NCBI GenBank assembly: GCA_947038155.1
Contig: CAMQVH010000010.1
Coordinates: 33,222 to 97,221 of the forward strand
Length of the DNA stretch: 64,000 nucleotides
Reading direction: 5' to 3'
Origin: an uncultured Bacteroides sp.
Lineage (GTDB): Bacteria > Bacteroidota > Bacteroidia > Bacteroidales > Bacteroidaceae
Shown: positions 17,063 through 25,789 of the stretch, in pieces
How the letters are laid out: each line of letters begins with the position of its first letter
Numbering within the stretch: position 1 is the first letter of the stretch
The notes under the pieces: generated by a model
Told to the model about the DNA's origin: nothing
The model's input: only the letters and a program-made list of their open reading frames with translations
Databases searched by the model: none
Translations under genes and position numbers: made by a program

Positions 17063-18553
17063 ATGAGTAAATATGACATTATCATCATCGGAAGCGGACT
17101 GGGCGGACTGGAATGTGGAGCGATTCTCAGCAAAGAGGGATTCAACGTATGCGTAATAGAGAAAAATGCGCAGTTCGGGGGATGCTTCCAGACGTATCAG
17201 CGAAAAGGACGTTTGCTTGATACAGGCATTCATTATGTAGGAAGCCTGGATGAGGGACAGGTGATGAACCAGTATTTCCGCTATTTCGGCATTATGGACA
17301 AGCTAAAAGTGAAGCGGTTGGACGCCGAAGCTTTCGATACGATTCACTACAGAGGGCAAGCGTATGATTACGCAATGGGATACCCGCAATTTATCGAGAC
17401 GCTCCACCGGTCTTTCCCTCACGAGAAAGAGAACCTGAAACGCTATACCGAGCAGCTTCAAGCGGTAGGAAACTTGATTAGCGTAGACCATCTGAAACAA
17501 GGCGTCATTGCGTTGGAAGGCATGAAGTATTTCTGCACTTCTGCTGCCGGACTGATTGCCGACATCACCCACGACCATACCCTGCAAAATGTGTTAGCAG
17601 GCTCCGCTTTGCTCTATGGCGGCCTGAAAGATGTTTCCACCTTCTATCAGCATGCCATGATTAACCATTCCTATATTGAAAGCGCTTACCGTTTCGTAGA
17701 CGGAAGCATGCAGGTCAGTTTGGAACTGATTGACGTAATCCGGGACAATGGCGGTACGGTTCTCAACAACAGCGAAGCAACCCGCATCATCGTCGAGGAC
17801 GAGAAAGTGCAGGGAGTCATTGTCAACGGTGAAGAACGGTTGGAAAGCGATTATGTCATATCGAACATACACCCCAAACGGACATTGGAAATACTGGACA
17901 AGAACCGCAGTATCAAAAATGCCTTTATCTCCCGAATCCGTTCGCTCGACAACACGTACGGCATCTTCACACTTTATCTGGTAATGAAAAAGAAAAGTAC
18001 TCCGTACCAGAACCGCAACATCTATCTGCATGGGAACAATAAAGTGTGGTATGACAAGTTGCTCTATCCGGGACGAACTACTAACTGCATGATTTCGATG
18101 CAAGCCTCTTCCGAGGACAGCCAATATGCCAGTGTCATCTCTATCCTGACACCGATGTATATGGATGAATTGTCCGCATGGAAGGACTCCTCTCCCGAAC
18201 ACCGCGGCGAGGGTTACCAGTTCTTCAAGAAAGAGAAAGCGGAACAAATACTCCGTTTCCTACGAAGACACGGTTTCGATTTCTCTGAAAACATAGAGGA
18301 ACTATTCACCACTACTCCGTTGAGTTATCGTGACTACACAGGTACGGTAGACGGTTCCGCATACGGAATCATCAAAGACTATAAATGCCCGCAAATCGGT
18401 TTTGTATCTACACGAAGCCGATTGGGAAATCTCTTTTTTACAGGTCAAAACCTGAATGTACATGGCGCACTGGGCGTAACACTGACAGCTATGCTTACGT
18501 GCACCGAATTTGTGGGACAGGAATATTTAGCTAAAAAAGTAGGAAATGCATAA
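17063..18553 (+). CDS. CrtI-like FAD/NAD(P)-dependent oxidoreductase
   Basis: 496 residues. The N-terminus has the dinucleotide motif IIGSGLGGLECG (about 6-17) followed by the IEKNAQFGG strand end, as in phytoene desaturase and related carotenoid-type oxidoreductases. The C-terminal LFFTGQNLNVHGALG segment is the matching FAD-binding end. It could desaturate or saturate/isomerise bonds in the polyene chain. A homologous oxidoreductase is usual in flexirubin-type clusters, but its step is not established to my knowledge. The gene starts one base after the fusion protein stop and overlaps the next gene by eight bases. Confidence 0.83.
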   Translation: MSKYDIIIIGSGLGGLECGAILSKEGFNVCVIEKNAQFGGCFQTYQRKGRLLDTGIHYVGSLDEGQVMNQYFRYFGIMDKLKVKRLDAEAFDTIHYRGQAYDYAMGYPQFIETLHRSFPHEKENLKRYTEQLQAVGNLISVDHLKQGVIALEGMKYFCTSAAGLIADITHDHTLQNVLAGSALLYGGLKDVSTFYQHAMINHSYIESAYRFVDGSMQVSLELIDVIRDNGGTVLNNSEATRIIVEDEKVQGVIVNGEERLESDYVISNIHPKRTLEILDKNRSIKNAFISRIRSLDNTYGIFTLYLVMKKKSTPYQNRNIYLHGNNKVWYDKLLYPGRTTNCMISMQASSEDSQYASVISILTPMYMDELSAWKDSSPEHRGEGYQFFKKEKAEQILRFLRRHGFDFSENIEELFTTTPLSYRDYTGTVDGSAYGIIKDYKCPQIGFVSTRSRLGNLFFTGQNLNVHGALGVTLTAMLTCTEFVGQEYLAKKVGNA

Positions 18554-20264
18554 AGTTATCAAACAGACCATCAAATATACGAGCGGCATTCTCTTGTTGC
18601 TCGTCATCGTATTAATAGGCGGAATCAGTTATCTCTACTTTTCAGCGGATATGATGACACCGCCAAAAGAGCCTAATATCATCCTGACAGAAGTACCTTA
18701 TGCAGATACTATTGCTCTGGTTCCGGCAGAAGTGCTCTACAAGGATACTCTCGATCTTCGATATTATGCTGATAACTTTATGCGACGCAGTGAAAGCGGA
18801 TTGTGGGAATTGTTCGTGAGAGGCGATGCCCTTGAAAGAGGGGACGCCATCGGCAAACTGTCTGCCGATTTGCTTCACCATCAGGAGAAAGTATTCGTTG
18901 ACCAGATTCGTGAAATTATACCTTCAGACAGTTATCTGAAATTTCTGCGGTTCTTCATTGTACTGTTCAACCGTAATTTGGGTGAGAATGTCCCTGAAGA
19001 ATATCGGGAAGAGATTTATGGAATCTCACTATCGTGCACCCACGACTACGACTTTATCGGCACTCCTTACGAACGCCAGTTGAATTACCATGCGGCACAC
19101 GACTTGGGACATGCCATGCAGGACTATATGTTAGTGGGATGCAGCTCGTTCGCTACTTGGGGAACTCAAAGTGCGGACTCGTCGCTGCTTATAGGGCGCA
19201 ACTTCGATTTCTATGTCGGGGATGCCTTTGCAGAAAACAAGCAGGTCACCTTCTGCGCACCGTCCAAAGGGTATAAATTTGCTTCCATCGGATGGCCGGG
19301 CATGATAGGCATATTGTCCGGCATGAACGAAGCCGGGCTTACCGTAACCATCAACGCGGCAAAGTCCGCCATGCCGACAAGTTCCGCCACCCCCATCTCC
19401 ATCCTTACCCGGGAAATCCTGCAATATGCATCGACTATCGACGAAGCCTTCGCCATCGCCCAAAAGCGGAAAACTTTTGTCTCCGAATCTATCTTGATAG
19501 GCTCCGCCAAAGACGGCAGGGCAGCTATCATCGAGAAATCTCCCGAGAAGACCGTCCTTTTCAACGGAAAGGAAAAAGACAGGATTATCTGCACTAATCA
19601 TTACCAATCGGATGCATTTGCCAAGGACGAACGGAATATGGAAAACATACGGACTTCCGACAGTCCTTACCGTTATGCACGTCTGGAAGAACTGATTAGC
19701 GAGAACCAACCGATGAATCCGGTGAAAGCCGCTTCTATCCTGCGTAATCACAAAGGGCGGCAAAACGCCGACCTGGGACTGGCAAACGAAATGGCTATCA
19801 ACCAGTTTATCGCCCACCACTCCGTCATCTTCCAACCTGAGAAGCAGTTGATGTGGGTATCCACCTCTCCGTGGCAATGCGGCAAATACATAGCTTACGA
19901 CTTGAACCTGATATTCAAAAAAGCCATCGCTCTCCGGGCTGAGATATACATTCCGGAACTGACCATTCCCGCAGATGAATTCATGCAGGAACCGGAGTTC
20001 GAGCAACTCCTTACTTACAAAAGGCTTACTCCGTTGCTACTGAAAAAGATAAAAGCAAAGGAGAAAGTGGAAGACAGTCTGCTCAAGGAATACGAAGCGT
20101 CCAACCCTTCTTTCTATTATGTGTATGAAGTACTGGGCAATTACTACGAAGCTATCCGCCAGCCTCAACAAGCCGTCGGCTATTGGAAAAAGGCATTGAC
20201 CAGACCGATTCCCAAACTACAAGAAAAAGAACGTATCCAACAGAAAATACAAAAACACTCTTAA
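18546..20264 (+). CDS. Membrane-anchored C45-type Ntn hydrolase/acyltransferase
   Basis: 572 residues. One N-terminal TM segment (about 13-33) places the rest in the periplasm. The segment LVGCSSFATWG puts a candidate N-terminal nucleophile at C199, followed by LLIGRNFDFY, the pattern of penicillin-acyltransferase/choloylglycine-hydrolase relatives that self-cleave before Cys. Residues 490-572 are helical and TPR-like. Such enzymes hydrolyse or transfer acyl groups on amides. In this operon it may attach or release an acyl chain outside the cytoplasm, for example linking the polyene to an amine lipid; that is inference. It overlaps the oxidoreductase gene by eight bases. Confidence 0.78.
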   Translation: MHKVIKQTIKYTSGILLLLVIVLIGGISYLYFSADMMTPPKEPNIILTEVPYADTIALVPAEVLYKDTLDLRYYADNFMRRSESGLWELFVRGDALERGDAIGKLSADLLHHQEKVFVDQIREIIPSDSYLKFLRFFIVLFNRNLGENVPEEYREEIYGISLSCTHDYDFIGTPYERQLNYHAAHDLGHAMQDYMLVGCSSFATWGTQSADSSLLIGRNFDFYVGDAFAENKQVTFCAPSKGYKFASIGWPGMIGILSGMNEAGLTVTINAAKSAMPTSSATPISILTREILQYASTIDEAFAIAQKRKTFVSESILIGSAKDGRAAIIEKSPEKTVLFNGKEKDRIICTNHYQSDAFAKDERNMENIRTSDSPYRYARLEELISENQPMNPVKAASILRNHKGRQNADLGLANEMAINQFIAHHSVIFQPEKQLMWVSTSPWQCGKYIAYDLNLIFKKAIALRAEIYIPELTIPADEFMQEPEFEQLLTYKRLTPLLLKKIKAKEKVEDSLLKEYEASNPSFYYVYEVLGNYYEAIRQPQQAVGYWKKALTRPIPKLQEKERIQQKIQKHS

Positions 20265-20265
20265 G

Positions 20266-21561
20266 ATGGAAAAGAATCCCGACATTCAGTTCCGCTCACC
20301 GGAAGAAATAAAATGCTATCAGGAAGAACAGCTAGCTGAAGCGTTAGCCTATCTGCAAGCACATTCCAAGTTCTACCAACAGATGTTCGAGGAACATCAT
20401 ATCGATATCAACCGGATTCGGAAGATAGAAGACCTGCAACAAATCCCCGTCACCACGAAGACGGATTTGCAACTTCATAATGAAGATTTCATCTGCGTAG
20501 GTAAAGAAGAAATCATCGACTACGTGACGACTTCCGGCACATTAGGCGACCCGGTGACTTTCGTCCTCACTTCCGAAGACCTCGACCGCTTATCCTACAA
20601 CGAGTTTCTATCTTTCACCACCACCGGATGCACCAGGCAGGATATCCTGCAACTGATGACTACCATCGACCGCCGCTTCATGGCAGGACTGGCGTATTAT
20701 ATGGGGGCACGCGAACTCGGCATGGGAGTTATCCGTGTAGGCAACGGCATCCCCGAGCTGCAATGGGATACGATTCGCCGGATACAACCCACTTGCGGAA
20801 TGGTGGTTCCTTCTTTTCTTATCAAACTGATAGAGTTCGCCGAGAAAAACCATATCGACTATAATGCCTGTTCCATGCAGAAATGTATCTGTATCGGTGA
20901 AGCATTGCGCAACCAGGAGTTCCAGTTAAATACGCTCGGACAGAAAATACATGATAAATGGCCTGCCTTGCAACTGTATTCCACGTATGCTTCCACCGAA
21001 ATGCAGTCATCCTTCACCGAATGCAGCGAATTCCACGGCGGACATCTGCAACCGGAACTTATCATCGTCGAGTTTCTGGATGATAATAACCAGCCTGTTG
21101 CCGAGGGAGAAGCAGGCGAAGTGACCATTACGACATTGGGTGTCAAAGGGATGCCGCTGCTCCGCTTCAAAACGGGTGATATCTGTTACCATCACACCTC
21201 ACCTTGTGCCTGCGGAAGAAACACGATTCGCCTGAGTTCCATCCTCGGTCGGAAAGGGCAAATGATAAAGTACAAAGGCACGACATTATATCCACCCGCA
21301 TTATTCGATATTCTGGATAATATTCCTTTGGTAAAGAACTACATTATAGAGGTCTACACCAACGAACTGGGTACGGATGAGATTCTGATTCGCATCGGAA
21401 GCGAGAACCGCAGCGAGAGTTTTGCCAAGGAGATAAAGGACTTGTTCCGCTCGAAAGTCAGAGTGGCGCCAAGCATCAATTTCGAGTCGGCAGAGTATAT
21501 CGCCAAGATACAAATGCCGCCCATGAGTCGAAAAGCGATTAAATTCATTGATTTACGATAA
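20266..21561 (+). CDS. PaaK-like adenylate-forming ligase (aryl acid activation)
   Basis: 431 residues of the phenylacetate-CoA ligase type. The P-loop-like motif TTSGTLGDPVTF is near residues 87-98, YSTYASTEMQSSF is the ATP-binding block, and RFKTGDICYH the later conserved Asp region, with a Cys cluster (CACGR) after it. It would activate the free aryl acid made by the ammonia-lyase as an AMP ester and load it on CoA or ACP as starter. It starts one base after the previous stop. It is the last gene of the packed operon; a promoter for the next group follows at about 21570. Confidence 0.85.
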   Translation: MEKNPDIQFRSPEEIKCYQEEQLAEALAYLQAHSKFYQQMFEEHHIDINRIRKIEDLQQIPVTTKTDLQLHNEDFICVGKEEIIDYVTTSGTLGDPVTFVLTSEDLDRLSYNEFLSFTTTGCTRQDILQLMTTIDRRFMAGLAYYMGARELGMGVIRVGNGIPELQWDTIRRIQPTCGMVVPSFLIKLIEFAEKNHIDYNACSMQKCICIGEALRNQEFQLNTLGQKIHDKWPALQLYSTYASTEMQSSFTECSEFHGGHLQPELIIVEFLDDNNQPVAEGEAGEVTITTLGVKGMPLLRFKTGDICYHHTSPCACGRNTIRLSSILGRKGQMIKYKGTTLYPPALFDILDNIPLVKNYIIEVYTNELGTDEILIRIGSENRSESFAKEIKDLFRSKVRVAPSINFESAEYIAKIQMPPMSRKAIKFIDLR

Positions 21562-21577
21562 CTTTTTTCTACTTTTG
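21547..21577 (+). promoter_or_regulatory. Bacteroides-type promoter for the three secreted proteins
   Basis: TACTTTTG at 21570-21577 matches the Bacteroides -7 element TAnnTTTG. ATTG at 21547-21550, 19 bases upstream, is a weaker TTTG-like -33 element. It overlaps the end of the ligase gene and is about 45 bases from the next start codon. Confidence 0.5.
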
Positions 21578-21621
21578 GGAATCAATAACAATATACATAA
21601 TTCACTTTAACATTAACGTAT

Positions 21622-22191
21622 ATGAAAAAACTTATCCTATTCTTATTCTTAAGCATAAGCCTGTTCTGTTTCGGACAAGGCAAAAGTGCATTGAAAGATG
21701 TTCAATCTATCAAATTCTATGGTGTAGACTATTCTCAGGTCAAAGTTTTCGGTGCGGATGAATCACCGCTACAATTCAAAGATGCTTTCAGACGTATCAA
21801 TGAATTGTTTATCACGGAAGCCAAGAAGTATAATGTAGGCAAACAGTTGAGAAAAGAGGTGACGGAAATTTCACTGGACGCCGTTAATCAGGTAAATCGC
21901 AATATTAACGAGTCTGAACTGATGACTACTAAAACAAAGTATAGTCTCGACAAAGAACAAATCAAGACAGCCATCGAAGCACTGCCTATTCAGAAAACGC
22001 CCGGCGTAGGCATGGTATTTATCGCACAATTCTTGGACAAGTCAAAAAACAGTGGTACTTATGAAGTTGTATTCTTCAATACCGAAACTAAAGAAATCAT
22101 CGAGGAATGGATTACAGAAGGAAAAGCCGGTGGCTTCGGTTTGCGTAACTACTGGGCCGGTTCCATCCATAGCGCACTCAAGAAATTATAA
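21622..22191 (+). CDS. Secreted protein of unknown function (189 aa)
   Basis: A signal peptide is clear (MKKLILFLFLSISLFCFGQG, cleavage after about residue 19). The mature part of about 170 residues is mixed alpha/beta, with no motif I recognise. The segment GVGMVFIAQFLDKSKNSGTYEVVFFNTETKEIIEEW reads as a beta hairpin pair near the C-terminus, and the end GGFGLRNYWAGSIHSALKKL resembles the C-terminal helix of small periplasmic lipoprotein-like proteins that assemble in sheets. It begins a three-gene group with its own promoter, so it is probably not part of pigment synthesis although adjacent. Confidence 0.75.
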   Translation: MKKLILFLFLSISLFCFGQGKSALKDVQSIKFYGVDYSQVKVFGADESPLQFKDAFRRINELFITEAKKYNVGKQLRKEVTEISLDAVNQVNRNINESELMTTKTKYSLDKEQIKTAIEALPIQKTPGVGMVFIAQFLDKSKNSGTYEVVFFNTETKEIIEEWITEGKAGGFGLRNYWAGSIHSALKKL

Positions 22192-22209
22192 ACAAATAAA
22201 AATAGAATT

Positions 22210-22926
22210 ATGAGAAAACTACTATTATTATTGACTTTATTACTGAGTATCAGTACTTATGTTGCAGCTCAAAACTACACAGAAGTTGTATATCTGAAAA
22301 ACGGAAGTGTTATCAAAGGAGTCATCATTGAGCAAGTGCCCAATGTTTCTTTAAAGATTAAGACTAGCGACGGCAGCCTCATCATCTGTCAGATGAACGA
22401 TGTGGAGAAAATTACGAAAGAAGAAAGATACACACGGGATTACCGCAAGGATGCCAACAATCGCAAAGCAGCAAGAAATACACTGAAAGGCTATAAAGGT
22501 TTCATTGACTTCGGTTACATAGCTGACCTTAGTGATTATGATGCGAACAAAGTAGAAATTTCAACTTCCCACGGATACCAGTTCAATAACTATTTCTACT
22601 TGGGTGGTGGTGTTGCGGCAGATTTCTATACCGATGCAGACCTGATAGCCGTACCTATCTTTGTTGATTTCAGAGCCAACTTTATCAACAAGAAAGTAAC
22701 TCCGTTTGCTGATATCAAAACAGGATATTCAGTTGGCGATGTTGAAGGACTGTATGTCTCTACCGGTATCGGAGTACGTTTCTCCCTAAAAGGCAAAAAA
22801 GCTCTAAATCTCAAATTGGAATATAACTATCAGCAATATGATTACTATTACAGTGGCTATTATATTAGTTATGACGACACAGCGGATTTGGAAGGCCTTG
22901 GATTTAAAGTAGGATTTGAATTCTAG
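22210..22926 (+). CDS. Secreted protein with small N-terminal beta domain and barrel-like C-terminus
   Basis: 238 residues with a signal peptide (about 1-20, ending VAAQ). Residues 22-70 (VVYLKNGSVIKGVIIEQVPN and following) form a short beta domain common at the start of Bacteroidota envelope proteins. Residues 95-238 are alternating aromatic beta strands ending in phenylalanine (GFKVGFEF), typical of an eight-stranded outer membrane barrel. A tyrosine-rich loop (YYYSGYYISYD) lies near the end. Function is unknown. It lies 18 bases after the preceding gene in the same transcription unit. Confidence 0.75.
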   Translation: MRKLLLLLTLLLSISTYVAAQNYTEVVYLKNGSVIKGVIIEQVPNVSLKIKTSDGSLIICQMNDVEKITKEERYTRDYRKDANNRKAARNTLKGYKGFIDFGYIADLSDYDANKVEISTSHGYQFNNYFYLGGGVAADFYTDADLIAVPIFVDFRANFINKKVTPFADIKTGYSVGDVEGLYVSTGIGVRFSLKGKKALNLKLEYNYQQYDYYYSGYYISYDDTADLEGLGFKVGFEF

Positions 22927-22971
22927 TAGATTTAAGTAACTAATATCCATAATAACAAGCCAAATAAAAGC

Positions 22972-23586
22972 ATGAAAAAGAGAATAACAACAGTTGTATT
23001 ATTAAGTTGCTTTACTATCCTTTCATACGCACAAAGCATTGTTATGACTTCCGGTTCTATTGATTTCATTAAAGCCCAGAAAACCATTGACTTTTCTTTC
23101 TCTTATGAAGAGATGTTGGTAGGCAAACTAACCGAAAAAGAATATGTAGATAAGAAAGTGTCCGAGTATAACAAGAAAGAAGAGGGCAAAGGCGACCAAT
23201 GGAAAGAAGCTTGGCATAGTGACCGCAAAGAGCGATTTGAACCAAAATTCCTTGAATTATTCGACAAGTATATGAGTGAGGTAGGTATCACAGCAGGTAC
23301 AGAAGGAGCGCAATATCGAATTGAAATCAATACGGACTTCACAGAACCCGGCTGGAATGTAGGTGTCATGCGACAAAATGCCTCGATCGACTTAAGTTGC
23401 AAAGTGAAGCATATTGAAACAGGCGAGCAAGTAGCCTCTATCCGAATACGCAATGCCTCAGCCAATAACTTTTGGGGTACTGATTTTACTTCCGGATATC
23501 GCGTTCAGGAAACGTATGCCAAAGCAGGAAGAGAACTTGCCAAGTTCTTCATCAAGAAAGCAAAGTTGCGTAAAATAAAAGACTAA
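22972..23586 (+). CDS. Secreted protein of unknown function (204 aa)
   Basis: Signal peptide 1-20 (ending SYAQ). The mature protein is charged, with a helical Lys/Glu-rich stretch (about 55-95) and a beta-rich C-terminal half (about 110-190) containing YRIEINTDFTEPGWNVGV and a predicted helix ending KAGRELAKFFIKKAK. I do not recognise the family. The C-terminal part resembles lipoproteins that assemble around outer membrane proteins only in general pattern. It is the last gene before a strong terminator. Confidence 0.72.
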   Translation: MKKRITTVVLLSCFTILSYAQSIVMTSGSIDFIKAQKTIDFSFSYEEMLVGKLTEKEYVDKKVSEYNKKEEGKGDQWKEAWHSDRKERFEPKFLELFDKYMSEVGITAGTEGAQYRIEINTDFTEPGWNVGVMRQNASIDLSCKVKHIETGEQVASIRIRNASANNFWGTDFTSGYRVQETYAKAGRELAKFFIKKAKLRKIKD

Positions 23587-23619
23587 AGCCATACATTGCT
23601 TTTGGATATTCCAATAACG

Positions 23620-23660
23620 AAAGAGCGAAGTTTCCCTGGAAACTTCGCTCTTTTTATTTC
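23620..23660 (+). terminator. Strong rho-independent terminator
   Basis: A perfect 16-base inverted repeat (AAAGAGCGAAGTTTCC at 23620-23635 with its complement at 23638-23653) is followed by TTTATTTC. The arms start and end with A/T runs, so it can act in both directions. It closes the group of three secreted proteins. Confidence 0.88.
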
Positions 23661-24328
23661 TCAATACATTAGCAATCAATTAGGGTAATTACACCAAAAG
23701 TTTGTTTCTTTTCTTGCGGTTTCATTCAATACGGTACTGAAATGAACTAATTCGATTTCAGAACTAAACACGCACTCCAAACAAAAGTTTTCACGATTTA
23801 CCCTCATACCCTCATACCCTCATAAATTTCTTCAAATCCTTTATTCATCGTAGCTTCAGCTATGAGAGCAGGGCATGATAGCACCCTGAGAGTAACTTTT
23901 GCTCTCAGGGTATTATCATCCCATCCCCCTATAAAACATAGGATATACTAACGGGATATTAACGTTATCTCTTCGGTATCCTTTTGTTAGATTACCGATA
24001 TCACTAGTTCGTCACGGTCGTGGCAAATTCCTACCACGGCTGTGAAGAGAACCTACCATTACCGTGACGAATAGTTACCACGGCCGTGGTGAGATAACAA
24101 TACCGGTAATCTAATGAAAGAATACCGGCAGCCTAACGCAAGGATAAAGGCAAGATAACTAACACTTCCTTACTTCATAACTTATGTTTCCCTAAACAAC
24201 ATAGCCAGGGAACCCACATTAAAGCACAACGTACTGAAATAAGTTAAACAGAATAGAAAAGATTCAAAACCGTACCGGTTTTCTCTAATTCAAATACTGA
24301 TTCACATTCTTGCTTGATAAACCTCTCC
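23661..24328. repeat. Repeat-rich intergenic spacer with hairpins
   Basis: I see no gene in this stretch of about 670 bases. It holds three exact tandem copies of CCCTCATA (23801-23824), a hairpin with 10-base arms (23883-23892 and 23902-23911), and a large imperfect inverted repeat: 23975-24000 against 24101-24126, matching at 22 of 26 positions. Nested inside are CGTCACGGT (24010-24018) with its complement at 24061-24069 and the 14-base palindrome ACCACGGCCGTGGT (24077-24090). It lies between convergent transcription units. Confidence 0.7.
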
Positions 24329-25744
24329 CTATTTGATAAGGAACAACTTCCGCAGAACATTAGCCATATCCGTATTATCTCTCCTGCCCGAATAAAGAAC
24401 AGCCTGCTTGCCTATCGCATACAATGGCACGGGTGCTCCCGTATGAGTTTTAGTTGTCCATCCCAATGATGCCTTCTTATCCAGCAAGGCAATAGCAGCC
24501 ACCGCTAAAGATTCATCTTTCGCGTAAAGGCTGACCACATCTTTCGATTTCTTCTTCAAGAAAGACTCTTCGTAGCAAACCAATAATTCCAGTTCTTCAC
24601 GCGGAGTAATCTTAATTTGTTCCCAAAAGCCCAGGTTCTTTTTCAGAAACGCTTTCATGTCTTCCCACGAAGGAATCATCTTTCCGCTTTTCATTTCACG
24701 CATAGCAGCAGTCAAGGCTTCTTGTGAACACTTCTGGTATTGGAGCAAGTCTATATTCAAGTTCATATCGGAGTTGCCCAGTCCAAGACCACCCGTTTCG
24801 TGGTCGGCAGTCACTAATATCAATGTCTCGTTCGGATGCTTTTTGTAGAAATCATAAGCCAAGCGGATACATTGGTCGAAATCAATGGTTTCTTTCACAA
24901 CAGCGCCACCGTCATGGGCATGGGCCGCCCAATCTATTTTTCCGCCTTCTACCATCATAAAGAAACCCTTCTTCGCGGTTTCCTGAAAATTAGCAAGGCA
25001 GGCTTTTGTCAAGTCAGGCAAACTCAAGTCTTTTCCAGAACGGTCCATCGCATATTTCAGGCTTTTGCTCACTGTATCGGTTGGGAAGAGAAGAATTTTA
25101 TCCTTTGCAGTAGCACGGTTATAAGCGTCCATTCCACGAAACATCGTATAGCCTTTCTGATTAAACAGGTCATAAAGGCAAGGCGCCGAAAGGTTCCGCT
25201 TGCTGCGAGGTTCGAGCAATCCCGCCCCGCCGAAGAAATCGAAACCGGAATTGGCGGCATCCACTCCTATTTCGTAATACATAGAACGGTCGGGCTGTGA
25301 AGCATAGAATCCACCGGGGGTAGCGTGATCGATAGAGGCAGAGGTGATTATTCCTATTTTATAACCTTTATCTTTCAGTTGGCGTGCCAGGGATTTTAAC
25401 CCGTGATTCTTTTCCGCATCCATTCCGATTACATAGTTCGTCGTTTTTTCTCCGGTAGCCAAAGCGGTAGCCGCAGCGGATGAACACGTAATCAAGTGAG
25501 AAGCCGAACGCGTGCATACTTGAGTCAATACAGGGAAAGTGGGAAATAGCAGCGAGCGTTCGCCCGTATCTGTTCCTACTTTCTCCGCATAAATTTGGGT
25601 TGCTTCCACATGGTTGAATCCCATGCCGTCACCGATAAACAAGAAGATATATTTGGGGACTTGTGCTCCGTTTACAACGACACTACACAGTAATAATAGC
25701 CCCAACAGGGAGCATCTTAAAAGTTTCTTCATTTCATTTTCCAT
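24329..25744 (-). CDS. Alkaline phosphatase, secreted
   Basis: 471 residues; a second ATG at 25732 (MKKLL) gives a better signal peptide start and is equally likely. After the signal peptide comes FLFIGDGMGFNHV (first metal Asp), then the nucleophile region ITCSSAAATALATG, MVEGGKIDWAAHAHDGG, VTADHETGG and the late His in THTGAPVPL. All metal ligands typical of the family are visible. In the nucleophile motif the residue before the probable Ser is Cys where the E. coli enzyme has Asp. It removes phosphate from monoesters in the periplasm or at the surface. It is the last gene of the SusC/D operon and would act on the phosphosugar left by the phosphodiester glycosidases. Confidence 0.9.
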   Translation of the reverse strand: MENEMKKLLRCSLLGLLLLCSVVVNGAQVPKYIFLFIGDGMGFNHVEATQIYAEKVGTDTGERSLLFPTFPVLTQVCTRSASHLITCSSAAATALATGEKTTNYVIGMDAEKNHGLKSLARQLKDKGYKIGIITSASIDHATPGGFYASQPDRSMYYEIGVDAANSGFDFFGGAGLLEPRSKRNLSAPCLYDLFNQKGYTMFRGMDAYNRATAKDKILLFPTDTVSKSLKYAMDRSGKDLSLPDLTKACLANFQETAKKGFFMMVEGGKIDWAAHAHDGGAVVKETIDFDQCIRLAYDFYKKHPNETLILVTADHETGGLGLGNSDMNLNIDLLQYQKCSQEALTAAMREMKSGKMIPSWEDMKAFLKKNLGFWEQIKITPREELELLVCYEESFLKKKSKDVVSLYAKDESLAVAAIALLDKKASLGWTTKTHTGAPVPLYAIGKQAVLYSGRRDNTDMANVLRKLFLIK

Positions 25745-25789
25745 TTTATTCGCAGCTTTAAGTCGTGCGATAGCTAATAAATAATAAGG

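Noticed and set aside
24267..24282. Palindrome AAACCGTACCGGTTT-like near the phosphatase end
   Set aside because: Short and without a following T run on either strand, so not called a terminator.
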